From NCBI GenBank assembly GCA_036401375.1, contig DASWVB010000028.1, positions 1 through 8,126 of the forward strand: DNA of 8,126 bases. Direction: 5' to 3'. The notes beneath the pieces are model-generated. The model saw only the letters and a list, made by a program, of their open reading frames with translations. It was not told the origin of the DNA and did no database searches. The position numbers and the translations under genes were made by a program. This document shows, piece after piece, positions 1 to 8,086 of this stretch. Positions within the stretch are counted from its first letter, which is position 1, and each line of letters begins with the position of its first letter. The stretch comes from DASWUZ01 sp036401375 (lineage in GTDB: Bacteria > Acidobacteriota > Terriglobia > Terriglobales > Acidobacteriaceae).

Positions 1-765
1 CGTCTTGCGCGTGTCGCGGAAGCCGACGATCTCCGCCTCTTCGCCCACCTTGATCTTGCCGCGCTCGATCCTGCCCGTCACCACCGTGCCGCGCCCCGAG
101 ATCGAGAAGATATCCTCGATCGGCATCAGGAACGGCTGGTCAATCGCCCGCGCCGGCAGAGGAATATTCTTGTCGACCGCATCCATCAGCTCATCGACCG
201 TCTTCTCCCACTGCGCCTCGCCGTTCAACGCGCCCAGCGCCGAGCCCCGAATCACCGGCACATCATCGCCCGGGTAGTTGTACTTCGACAGCAGCTCGCG
301 CACTTCCATCTCGACCAGGTCGATCAGCTCCGTATCGTCGACCGAGTCGCACTTGTTCAGGAACACGACAATGTAAGGCACGCCAACCTGCCGCGCCAGC
401 AGCACATGTTCCTTGGTCTGCGGCATCGGGCCGTCGGTCGCCGCAACCACCAGGATCGCGCCATCCATCTGCGCCGCGCCGGTAATCATGTTCTTGATGT
501 AATCGGCGTGGCCGGGGCAGTCGACGTGCGCATAATGCCGGTTCGCCGTCTCATACTCGACGTGCGCCGTCGCAATGGTGATGCCGCGCTCGCGCTCCTC
601 GGGAGCGTTGTCGATCGAATCGAACGACCGGAACGAGTTCTTCGGATTATGCTTCGACAACACCTTCGTGATCGCCGCCGTCAGCGTAGTCTTGCCGTGA
701 TCGATATGCCCGATCGTTCCCACATTCACGTGCGGCTTAGACCGGTCAAACTTTTCCTTCGCCAT
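1..765 (-). CDS. tuf: Elongation factor Tu, N-terminal 255 residues (3' end outside window)
   Basis: EF-Tu is the cytoplasmic GTPase that brings aminoacyl-tRNA to the ribosomal A site. The reading frame begins MAKEKFDRSKPHVNVGTIGH, as in bacterial EF-Tu. The GTP-binding motifs are all present: P-loop GHIDHGKT at residues 19-26, RGIT near 60-63 (switch I), DCPGH at 82-86 with catalytic His86, and NKCD at 137-140. Domain 2 starts with PFLMPIEDIFSISGRGTVV around residue 220. The window edge cuts the gene in frame at codon 255; the family is about 395 residues, so roughly 140 residues (rest of domain 2 and domain 3) lie to the left. The ATG at 765 is preceded by a purine-rich GGAGAG/AGAAG stretch (771-779). 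It is the last gene of the str operon visible here, 61 nt after fusA. Whether a second tuf copy exists elsewhere cannot be seen. Confidence 0.98.
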   Translation of the reverse strand, partial: MAKEKFDRSKPHVNVGTIGHIDHGKTTLTAAITKVLSKHNPKNSFRSFDSIDNAPEERERGITIATAHVEYETANRHYAHVDCPGHADYIKNMITGAAQMDGAILVVAATDGPMPQTKEHVLLARQVGVPYIVVFLNKCDSVDDTELIDLVEMEVRELLSKYNYPGDDVPVIRGSALGALNGEAQWEKTVDELMDAVDKNIPLPARAIDQPFLMPIEDIFSISGRGTVVTGRIERGKIKVGEEAEIVGFRDTRKT

Positions 766-795
766 GATTGCTTCTCTCCGTATCTTTCGTTGTTC

Positions 796-812
796 GGCGC
801 GAAAGACGCGCC
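796..812 (-). other. Perfect hairpin in the fusA-tuf spacer
   Basis: A perfect inverted repeat GGCGCG-AAAGA-CGCGCC (6-bp all-GC stem, 5-nt loop) sits between the fusA stop and the tuf start. No T-tract follows it on the minus strand, so it does not look like a terminator. An mRNA stability or processing element is possible but is only inference. Confidence 0.5.
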
Positions 813-826
813 ATAGACTGACCCTT

Positions 827-2914
<2,088 letters not shown>

Positions 2915-2976
2915 TTTGTCTCTCTCACTTCCGCGGAACAAGCCCGCGTTTCCACTTGCTGCCTGCTTCAAACAAC

Positions 2977-3003
2977 CAGCTTTCGTCCACTACCAGAAAG
3001 CTG
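2977..3003 (-). other. Hairpin in the rpsG-fusA spacer
   Basis: A perfect 8-bp inverted repeat, CAGCTTTC and GAAAGCTG, is separated by an 11-nt loop. It lies in the 119-nt spacer, about 60 nt upstream of the fusA GTG. On the minus strand it is followed by GTTGTTTG, a poor T-tract, so a partial attenuator is conceivable but weakly supported. No function is shown by the sequence alone. Confidence 0.45.
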
Positions 3004-3033
3004 CCTGTCCCCTCATCCCTGTTCCTGCTTTAC

Positions 3034-3504
3034 CTACCAGCGGTAGTGCGCAAAGGCCTTGTTGGCCTCGGCCATGCGGTGAACATCTTCCTTCTTCTTC
3101 ATCGCCGCGCCGCGCCCGTTTGCCGCGTCGAGCAGCTCGTTGGTCAGCTTGTCGATCATCCCCTTCTCGCCGCGCGCCCGGCCATACGTCACCAGCCAGC
3201 GAATCGCCAGCGAAGTCCGGCGCTCCGGGTTCACTTCAATCGGCACCTGGTAGTTCGCACCACCTACCCGGCGGGTCTTCACCTCGAGCAGAGGCTTGCA
3301 GTTCTCGACCGCCTTCTTGAAGAGCTTGAGCGCCTCATCGCCGCCGCGCTGTTCAAGATTTGTCATCGAGGTGTAGAAGATCTGCTGGGCGGTCGACTTC
3401 TTGCCGTCCCACATCATCGAGTTCACAAACTTCGTCACCAGGGACGAGTTGTAGACCGGGTCCCCCGGTACCTCACGCTTGGCGATATGACCTTTTCTTG
3501 GCAT
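3034..3504 (-). CDS. rpsG: 30S ribosomal protein S7
   Basis: S7 nucleates assembly of the 30S head by binding the 3' major domain of 16S rRNA, and it contacts E-site tRNA. The protein from the ATG at 3504 is 156 residues, the standard length. It begins MPRKGHIAKREV, with the conserved central KTRRVGGANYQVPIEV and the invariant-looking end EANKAFAHYRW. An in-frame start 10 codons upstream (3534) adds residues with no family match. The ATG at 3504 has an AGGGA Shine-Dalgarno-like sequence (3508-3512) just upstream. It lies 86 nt after rpsL and 119 nt before fusA. In E. coli S7 represses translation from the rpsL-rpsG junction; nothing in this spacer clearly shows the same element, so autoregulation here is only an extrapolation. 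Confidence 0.98.
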   Translation of the reverse strand: MPRKGHIAKREVPGDPVYNSSLVTKFVNSMMWDGKKSTAQQIFYTSMTNLEQRGGDEALKLFKKAVENCKPLLEVKTRRVGGANYQVPIEVNPERRTSLAIRWLVTYGRARGEKGMIDKLTNELLDAANGRGAAMKKKEDVHRMAEANKAFAHYRW

Positions 3505-3590
3505 GGTTCCCTGTCTCAAATCTCTGCCGTACAACCACCCGGCTCTACAGCTTCTAAGCCCGACTCATCCGGCGACTGACCACTATCGAA

Positions 3591-3998
3591 TTACTTCTTA
3601 CCCTTGGTGGGCGCGCCGGCTGCACCGCTCTTCGGCCGCTTGGCGCCGTACTTTGACCGGCTCTGCTTGCGGTTGGCCACTCCAACCGAGTCAAGCGTGC
3701 CGCGCACCACGTGGTACCGTACGCCCGGCAGGTCCTTCACACGGCCTCCGCGGATCAGCACGATCGAGTGCTCCTGCAGGTTGTGGCCGATGCCTGGAAT
3801 ATAAGTCGTGACCTCGATGCCGTTGGTCAGGCGAACGCGGGCCACCTTGCGCAGTGCCGAGTTCGGCTTCTTGGGGGTCTGCGTGTAGACGCGGGTGCAG
3901 ACGCCGCGCCGCTGCGGCGAACCCTGAAGTGCCGGACTGGCCGTCTTGTACCGCGGTGCGGTACGGCCCTTCCTTACGAGCTGGCTGAATGTAGGCAA
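3591..3998 (-). CDS. rpsL: 30S ribosomal protein S12, TTG start
   Basis: S12 sits at the decoding centre of the 30S subunit and governs fidelity. The frame gives 135 residues beginning (M)PTFSQLVRKGRT, with QRRGVCTRVYTQTPKKPNSA and GGRVKDLPGVRYH as in all bacterial S12. Lys43 and Lys88, the sites of classic streptomycin-resistance changes, are both wild type. Asp89, the residue methylthiolated in some bacteria, is present. The C terminus runs about 11 residues past the E. coli end, with an Ala/Gly/Lys-rich tail. The start is TTG: no ATG or GTG is in a suitable place, and a strong AAGGAG lies 7 nt upstream, which settles the choice. It is the first gene of the str operon, behind a leader of about 540 nt if the promoter at 4542-4570 is used. 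Confidence 0.97.
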   Translation of the reverse strand: MPTFSQLVRKGRTAPRYKTASPALQGSPQRRGVCTRVYTQTPKKPNSALRKVARVRLTNGIEVTTYIPGIGHNLQEHSIVLIRGGRVKDLPGVRYHVVRGTLDSVGVANRKQSRSKYGAKRPKSGAAGAPTKGKK

Positions 3999-4005
3999 AA
4001 CGTCA

Positions 4006-4011
4006 CTCCTT
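4006..4011 (-). promoter_or_regulatory. Shine-Dalgarno AAGGAG of rpsL
   Basis: On the minus strand AAGGAG is followed by TGACGTT and then the TTG start codon. It is a near-perfect anti-16S match at optimal 7-nt spacing and is what identifies the non-ATG start of rpsL. Confidence 0.85.
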
Positions 4012-4018
4012 ACTGCTG

Positions 4019-4126
4019 AACCTGGTACTTAAAACCTGAAACACAAATCCGAATTTTCAACCTGACCTGAGGCCCGAAACCTGACACCCTGGAGGACTCC
4101 ACACAGCAATCCACCCGAAACCCTGG
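4019..4126 (-). repeat. Cluster of degenerate CAGGTT/CAGGGT motifs ahead of rpsL
   Basis: On the minus strand this stretch reads CAGGGTTTCGGG, CAGGGTG, CAGGTTTCGGG, CAGGTCAGGTTG, CAGGTTTTAAG, CAGGTTCAG: seven occurrences of CAGG(G)T within about 108 nt, two of them extended to a shared CAGG(G)TTTCGGG. In addition AACCTGGTAC (4019-4028) and AACCCTGGTAC (4119-4129, plus strand) differ by one base insertion. The spacing is irregular. It could be a protein- or RNA-binding motif array in the leader or a decayed tandem repeat. Confidence 0.5.
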
Positions 4127-4134
4127 TACAAACC

Positions 4135-4271
4135 GCTCTGCCCGCGCGGCAGAGCAATACAGCAAAATGTCTCGCCGCAGCACCGGCTGCACGCGAGCCT
4201 TTTCTCGAGAGACGCAAACGTGCCTCTCTCGAATTGCCTGAAGCGCGAGGCCCTCAAGGGCTGCTTCGCGC
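4135..4271 (-). other. Run of four consecutive hairpins (candidate structured leader RNA)
   Basis: Four inverted repeats follow one another with gaps of 10, 7 and 15 nt. In minus-strand order: P1 at 4243-4271 is GCGCGA/TCGCGC around an inner GCCC-TCAA-GGGC, with an alternative GAAGC/GCTTC pairing. P2 at 4205-4232 is TCGAGAGA, one C-C mismatch, GCA, loop AACG. P3 at 4171-4197 is CTCGC then GCAGC closing a 4-nt loop, with a small internal bulge, followed on the minus strand by ACATTTT. P4 at 4135-4155 is a perfect 8-bp GCTCTGCC/GGCAGAGC with a 5-nt loop. All lie in the presumptive str leader. I do not recognise the arrangement as a known riboswitch, tmRNA, 6S, SRP or RNase P RNA. Because inverted repeats read the same on both strands, a plus-strand transcript cannot be ruled out. 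Confidence 0.45.
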
Positions 4272-4541
4272 CTGTCCTGCTTCCCTGCCAGACGAGAACC
4301 ACGACGGTGTCCGCGCGTCTCCCTCAACTGCCGAGGTGAAAGCCGGATCCGTTTCGTGTTTCCGGCCTGCATAGCCTCTATGGGTAAGAGGTGTCGCAGA
4401 TGCCGATGCGATGGGCCACAGACTTCTTCCGGTCAGCGCCACTCCCTCTATAGCTTCAGGGTGCGGCTGCCGTCCCTCTGTGGATCACTTGCTGCGCCAC
4501 CCGAAGCTGCAGGAGCGGCGCATAACTCGCGGAACCTTCTA

Positions 4542-4570
4542 ACAATATCAAGTAGAGCGTACCCCGTCAA
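4542..4570 (-). promoter_or_regulatory. Sigma70-like promoter, probable str operon promoter
   Basis: On the minus strand TTGACG (4565-4570) is followed by exactly 17 nt and then TATTGT (4542-4547). The -35 matches TTGACA in five of six positions. The -10 keeps the critical T1, A2 and T6 of TATAAT. Transcription would start near 4535 and run left into rpsL. It is the best promoter-like pair I found in the divergent intergenic region; no comparable pair was found for the plus-strand peptidase gene. Confidence 0.55.
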
Positions 4571-4757
4571 CGTCTCGATGGTTGAAAACACCGTAAATCT
4601 GAGACTGTCCCCTGCGGCCGGTCCCATCCACGCCCACGGGGCCTCAAATACCGCCCGCCAACTCTTACTCACACGCCGCACTCCGCCACCACGCAGGGCC
4701 GCATGACCGCTCCCCGGGCGCTTATGCCCCGCGAGCAGCCCCCACCGGGCCGGCGCC

Positions 4758-7145
4758 ATGCTAGCATCCCTCATGAATCTACCTCGCCTCCAGAGGACTG
4801 CCGCTCTACGCGGCGGAGTCCTCCTTTGCCTGGCAATCGCTGCTGCGGCAGCTATCCCCGGCTGCGAAGCCCCGGCCCAGACGACCGCCCCCGCCGGCCC
4901 GCCCACCACCCCGCCCGGCAGGGAAGCTCGCCAGCCCGGCAGCGATCCCAGGATCGCAGAACTGCTGGCAACGCTCGGTGCCGTGCGAAAGATCCACCAG
5001 GCCGCCATCGCACCCGATTCGAGAAGCGTCGCCTGGGTGGTAGGCGGCGAGCACGGAAGCGGCCGGGAGTTGATGGTAGCGCTGCTGCGCGGCGACGGAC
5101 GAAGCTCGGGAACCCCCGTCCGCCTGACCGTGTCTGAAAAAAGTGACCTTTGCGACGAGGAGGACCTCGCCTGGTCCCCTGACAGCACATCGCTGGCCTT
5201 CCTCTCCGACTGTCGCAGCCCGGGCCAGTCCGACGTCTACGTCGCCGACATGAACTCCAAGCAGACCCCGGTCCGCCTCACCCATCTGCACGGCTACGCG
5301 CATCGACTCGCCTGGTCCCCTGATGGCCGCCAGGTCAGCTTCCTCTACGTGGAGGGCGCCACCCGGCCCGCCGGCGCTCTGGCCGCGATCAAGCCCTTTG
5401 CCGGCGTCATCGGCGAGGAGGGTCTCGAGATCCAGAGGGTCGCCGCCGTCAACATAGAGAGGCGCGAATCCGGAGCCGCCGGCGCCGATAACCCTGCTCC
5501 TCTGCGGCAGCTCACCCCCTCCGCTCTCCATGTCTTCGAGTTCGACTGGTCGCCGGACTCGAGCAGACTGGCCTACATCGCCGCACCTCCACCGGGAGAA
5601 AATAACTGGTGGGTCGCACAGCTCTACACCCAGCCGGTAGCAAACCCGGCCGACGAGGGTAACGCCCAATCCGTCGTCGATCCTGCCCGGGTTGATGGCG
5701 CTCTGCACGGGCTCCAGATCGCCGTCCCCCGATGGTCGCCCGACGGCAATCACATCGCCTTCATCGGCGGCCTGATGAGCGACCAGGGCGCGACCGGAGG
5801 CGATCTTTACCTCGTCGCGGCCAGGGGAGGCGCGGTCCAGCCGCTTCTCGGCGGCCCCGTAACGTCTCCGGCGCCTTCCCCGTCGCCTTCCCCGGCGCCT
5901 TCCCCGTCTGCTTCCCCGTCTGCTTTGAAGACCTCTTCGAAAACCTCTTCGAAAACCTCGATCGCCTGGTTCAGCTGGCTCTCCGCAGACCATCGGGCCT
6001 CTACATCCAGCATCCTGGTCTCGGAGATAGCAGCAGGCTCGATGCAGGTCGCCAACATCACCTTCGGCATGCCGTCGTGCCTCTCTGAGACCAGCAGTGA
6101 CGGGACGCCCTGCGATCCCTCCCCAAAGGTGTTGGCTCGACGCGAGCTCATGCACTCCGATGCCACTATAGGAGACGACCGCCTCGAGGGAAGCCTCTCC
6201 CTCGCCGCTGATAACGCTCATGTTGCCTTCGTCAGCAGCTCTTTTTCCGACCCGCCGGAGGTCTGGACCGGAGACCTGCTCGCAGGGTCAGCCGGCAACG
6301 TTGAGACCGGCCCGGTCACCCACTATAACGATAACGTGAAGCCTGCCTGGGGCAAGGCCGAATCCCTTCACTGGAGCGACGACGGCTTTAACGTCCAGGG
6401 ATGGCTCACCTACCCCGCCGCCTACGATCCGGCGAAGAAGTACCCCATGATCGTCCTCGTTCACGGAGGTCCGGCCTCGGCCGTCCTGCCCGACTGGCCG
6501 GGACTCGGCCTGACCGCTGCACCATTCTCAGCGCTCGGCTACTTCGTCCTTCAACCGAACCCCCGCGGGAGCTACGGCGAGGGTGAAGCCTTCACCGCAG
6601 CCAACCGCAAAGACTTCGGCTACGGCGACCTGAGGGACATCCTCGCCGGCGTCGACGCCGTCACCTCCCGCTACCCTGTCGATCCGGACCGCGTAGGCCT
6701 CACCGGCTGGAGCTACGGCGGCTTCATGACCATGTTCGCCGTCACCCAGACGCAGCGCTTCCGGGCCGCCGTCGCCGGAGCAGGCATCTCCAACTGGCAG
6801 AGCTACTACGGCCAGAACTCCATCGACCAGTGGATGGTCCCCTACTTCGGCGCGACCGTCTACGACGACCCCGCTGTCTATGCCAGGAGCTCTGCCATCA
6901 ACTACATCCACCAGGCGAAGACGCCGGTCCTGGTCGTCGTCGGGGACCGCGACGGCGAATGCCCCGCCCCCCAGTCCTTTGAATTCTGGCACGCTCTGCG
7001 CGCTCAGCACGTGCCTGCCCAGCTCGTCGTCTACCCCAGCGAGGGCCACGGATTCGTCGATCCCGCCCACCGCATCGACGTGCTCACCCGCGCCCTGAAC
7101 TGGTTCGACCGCTACATGCAGCCCCGACAAAACCCCACGCCCTGA
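4758..7145 (+). CDS. Exported, probably lipid-anchored S9 family (prolyl oligopeptidase-like) serine peptidase
   Basis: The 795-residue protein has the layout of S9 peptidases, which cleave short peptides: an N-terminal beta-propeller and a C-terminal alpha/beta hydrolase. Residues 1-36 form a signal sequence with a basic start, a hydrophobic VLLCLAIAAAAA core and a lipobox-like IPGC, with Cys36 the likely lipidated residue. Propeller blades show as WSPD motifs with Trp at 139, 186, 264 and 326. The hydrolase part has HGGP at 569-572 (oxyanion region), GWSYGG with nucleophile Ser652, GDRDGECP with Asp732, and EGHGF with His764. The Asp-His distance of 32 equals that in human DPP4. A low-complexity linker at 369-401 interrupts the propeller half. 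Met6 (4773) gives a more usual signal peptide and could be the true start; neither ATG has a clear ribosome site. No partner gene is seen. Exact specificity (dipeptidyl- or acylaminoacyl-peptidase) cannot be told. Confidence 0.92.
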   Translation: MLASLMNLPRLQRTAALRGGVLLCLAIAAAAAIPGCEAPAQTTAPAGPPTTPPGREARQPGSDPRIAELLATLGAVRKIHQAAIAPDSRSVAWVVGGEHGSGRELMVALLRGDGRSSGTPVRLTVSEKSDLCDEEDLAWSPDSTSLAFLSDCRSPGQSDVYVADMNSKQTPVRLTHLHGYAHRLAWSPDGRQVSFLYVEGATRPAGALAAIKPFAGVIGEEGLEIQRVAAVNIERRESGAAGADNPAPLRQLTPSALHVFEFDWSPDSSRLAYIAAPPPGENNWWVAQLYTQPVANPADEGNAQSVVDPARVDGALHGLQIAVPRWSPDGNHIAFIGGLMSDQGATGGDLYLVAARGGAVQPLLGGPVTSPAPSPSPSPAPSPSASPSALKTSSKTSSKTSIAWFSWLSADHRASTSSILVSEIAAGSMQVANITFGMPSCLSETSSDGTPCDPSPKVLARRELMHSDATIGDDRLEGSLSLAADNAHVAFVSSSFSDPPEVWTGDLLAGSAGNVETGPVTHYNDNVKPAWGKAESLHWSDDGFNVQGWLTYPAAYDPAKKYPMIVLVHGGPASAVLPDWPGLGLTAAPFSALGYFVLQPNPRGSYGEGEAFTAANRKDFGYGDLRDILAGVDAVTSRYPVDPDRVGLTGWSYGGFMTMFAVTQTQRFRAAVAGAGISNWQSYYGQNSIDQWMVPYFGATVYDDPAVYARSSAINYIHQAKTPVLVVVGDRDGECPAPQSFEFWHALRAQHVPAQLVVYPSEGHGFVDPAHRIDVLTRALNWFDRYMQPRQNPTP
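5871..5954 (+). repeat. 12-bp in-frame microsatellite inside the peptidase gene
   Basis: Two adjoining 12-bp-period repeats are visible. Units GCGCCTTCCCCG, TCGCCTTCCCCG, GCGCCTTCCCCG and TCTGCTTCCCCG run from 5871 to 5918, a degenerate unit follows at 5919-5930, and ACCTCTTCGAAA occurs twice at 5931-5954. Because 12 is a multiple of three they encode four-residue repeats: P-S-P-S/A-P-S-P, then T-S-S-K. The resulting linker (residues 372-401) falls between propeller segments, so copy-number changes would alter loop length without a frameshift. Confidence 0.85.
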
Positions 7146-7171
7146 TCAAACCTGCCGAGCATCAAAAGGTG

Positions 7172-7273
7172 CCAGCCTCCACTCGATCCCAGCCTCCACT
7201 CGATCCCAGCCTCGAGCCGATCCCAGCCTCGAGTTGATCCCAGCCTCGAGTTGATCCCAGCCTCGAGCCGATG
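7172..7273. repeat. Six-copy 17-bp tandem repeat
   Basis: Six consecutive units of exactly 17 bp start at 7172, 7189, 7206, 7223, 7240 and 7257. Units 1-2 read CCAGCCTCCACTCGATC; units 3 and 6 contain CCTCGAGCCGAT; units 4-5 read CCAGCCTCGAGTTGATC. The array begins 26 nt after the peptidase stop. The period is not a multiple of three, so it is not coding. Units 3-6 each hold the palindrome CTCGAG. Confidence 0.93.
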
Positions 7274-7390
7274 CCTGATCAGTAGCTCCGACAAGATAGC
7301 GGCTCCCCCCAGCGACTGCCCTGAACGGGCACCTCGGCTCGAAAATACTGCCCTGAAGGGGCACGGCTTCAGCCGTGCCATTGACCCCTC

Positions 7391-7413
7391 AAAAACAAGC
7401 GGCTTTAGCCGCT
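7391..7413 (-). terminator. H2 palindrome plus T-tract, first unit (possible minus-strand terminator)
   Basis: Read on the minus strand, AGCGGC-TAAA-GCCGCT is followed by TGTTTTT: a 6-bp GC-rich stem and an adjacent T-rich tract, the form of an intrinsic terminator. It would stop transcription arriving from the right toward the convergent peptidase gene. The short stem and the interrupted tract make this tentative. Confidence 0.35.
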
Positions 7414-7593
7414 GAGGGAAAGACAACCTCTTGATGAATGCGACTGCGCCAAAAGAGGCACCCACCCCAAGTTAATCACTGATCAGTAACTCCGGCAGGA
7501 AAGCGGCTCCCCCAGCGACTGCCCTGAACGGCCACCTCAGCGAAAAGACCGCCCTGAAGGGGCACGGCTTCAGCCGTGCCATTGACCACCCCG

Positions 7594-7616
7594 AAAAAGA
7601 AGCGGCTTTAGCCGCT
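7594..7616 (-). terminator. H2 palindrome plus T-tract, second unit
   Basis: The same stem-loop is followed on the minus strand by TCTTTTT; the tract is broken by one C. Tentative for the same reasons as the first copy. Confidence 0.3.
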
Positions 7617-7792
7617 GAGGGAAAGACTATCGCCCGATGAATGCGACTGCCCTGAAGAGGCACCCCGCCCCGATGGCGATTGATCCGGCCGAAAAGAAAG
7701 CGGCTCCCCCAGCGACTGCCCTGAAGGGCCACCTCGGCTCGAAAGGACCTACCCTGAAGGGGCACGGCTTCAGCCGTGCCATTAACCCCCCC

Positions 7793-7816
7793 AAAAAACA
7801 AGCGGCTTTAGCCGCT
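7793..7816 (-). terminator. H2 palindrome plus T-tract, third unit
   Basis: The same stem-loop is followed on the minus strand by TGTTTTTT. Confidence 0.35.
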
Positions 7817-7920
7817 GAGGCAAAGACAACCCCTCAATAAATGCTACTGCCTGAAGAGGCACCTAGCCTTGATTGGATGGCGATAACTCCGGCCAACAAG
7901 AGAGCTGGCTCCCCCCCCAA

Positions 7921-8015
7921 GAACTGCCCTGAAGGCCACCTCGGCTCGAAAGAACTGCCCTGAAGGGCCACCTCAGCTCGAAAGAACTGCCCAGAAGGGC
8001 CACCTCGGCTTGAAA
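7921..8015. repeat. Local triplication of a ~32-bp subunit in the fourth composite unit
   Basis: Three consecutive near-identical copies run 7921-7951 (31 bp), 7952-7983 and 7984-8015 (32 bp). They begin GAACTGCCCTGAAGGGCCAC or a one-base variant and end with a (C/T)TCGAAA-like sequence. Units A to C each carry a single equivalent segment (7314-7344, about 7517-7545, 7714-7744), so this is a local expansion that makes the fourth unit about 70 bp longer. Confidence 0.85.
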
Positions 8016-8061
8016 GGACAGCCCTGAAGGGGCACGGCTTCAGCCGTGCCATTGACCCCCT

Positions 8062-8086
8062 AAAAAAACAAGCGGCTTTAGCCGCT
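8062..8086 (-). terminator. H2 palindrome plus T-tract, fourth unit
   Basis: The same stem-loop is followed on the minus strand by TGTTTTTTT, the longest T-tract of the four copies. Confidence 0.38.

Larger units (their letters stand above)
3999..4535 (-). promoter_or_regulatory. Long presumptive 5' leader of the str operon, no credible gene
   Basis: These roughly 540 nt between the presumptive promoter and rpsL contain only short frames (for example minus 4010-4372 and plus 4356-4706). These show no recognisable protein, no good ribosome site and no family-like composition, so I call no gene. What the stretch does hold is structure. Inverted repeats occur at 4342-4366 (GCCGGA/TCCGGC, 13-nt loop), 4243-4271, 4205-4232, 4171-4197 and 4135-4155, and a set of CAGGT-type motifs lies at 4019-4126. 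I infer it is transcribed leftward as the operon leader. A closer promoter that would shorten it was not convincingly found but cannot be excluded. Confidence 0.45.

Noticed and set aside
2915..2971. Extended fusA start at TTG 2971
   Set aside because: The extra 19 residues have no counterpart in EF-G, while the GTG at 2914 opens exactly at the conserved N terminus.
3505..3534. Extended rpsG start 10 codons upstream
   Set aside because: S7 proteins begin MPRKG, which matches the ATG at 3504 with an AGGGA site just upstream.
4135..4271. tRNA, 4.5S/SRP, 6S or RNase P RNA in the structured stretch
   Set aside because: No cloverleaf, no SRP domain IV motif and no recognisable conserved core of these RNAs was seen; only the plain hairpins are supported.
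4010..4372. 120-codon minus-strand frame just upstream of rpsL (and plus-strand 4356-4706)
   Set aside because: No recognisable protein, no good ribosome site, and the frame runs through the hairpin cluster and motif repeats. It is better explained as leader sequence.
4806..6221. 471-codon minus-strand frame opposite the peptidase gene
   Set aside because: It shadows a well-supported S9 peptidase. Its Gly/Arg runs come from the antisense of the Pro/Ser repeat, and no domain is recognisable.
7360..7379. H1 palindrome as a rho-independent terminator of the peptidase gene
   Set aside because: The plus-strand sequence after H1 is ATTGACCCC (ATTAACCCC in the third copy) with no T-tract, and the hairpin lies over 200 nt beyond the stop codon.
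7472..7801. Minus-strand frame with 'MARLKPCPFRA'-type segments (also at 7112-7465 and 7834-8052)
   Set aside because: The peptide pieces are direct translations of the H1/H2 repeats and recur in several frames. Such 'RLKPCPF' frames are repeat artefacts, not genes.
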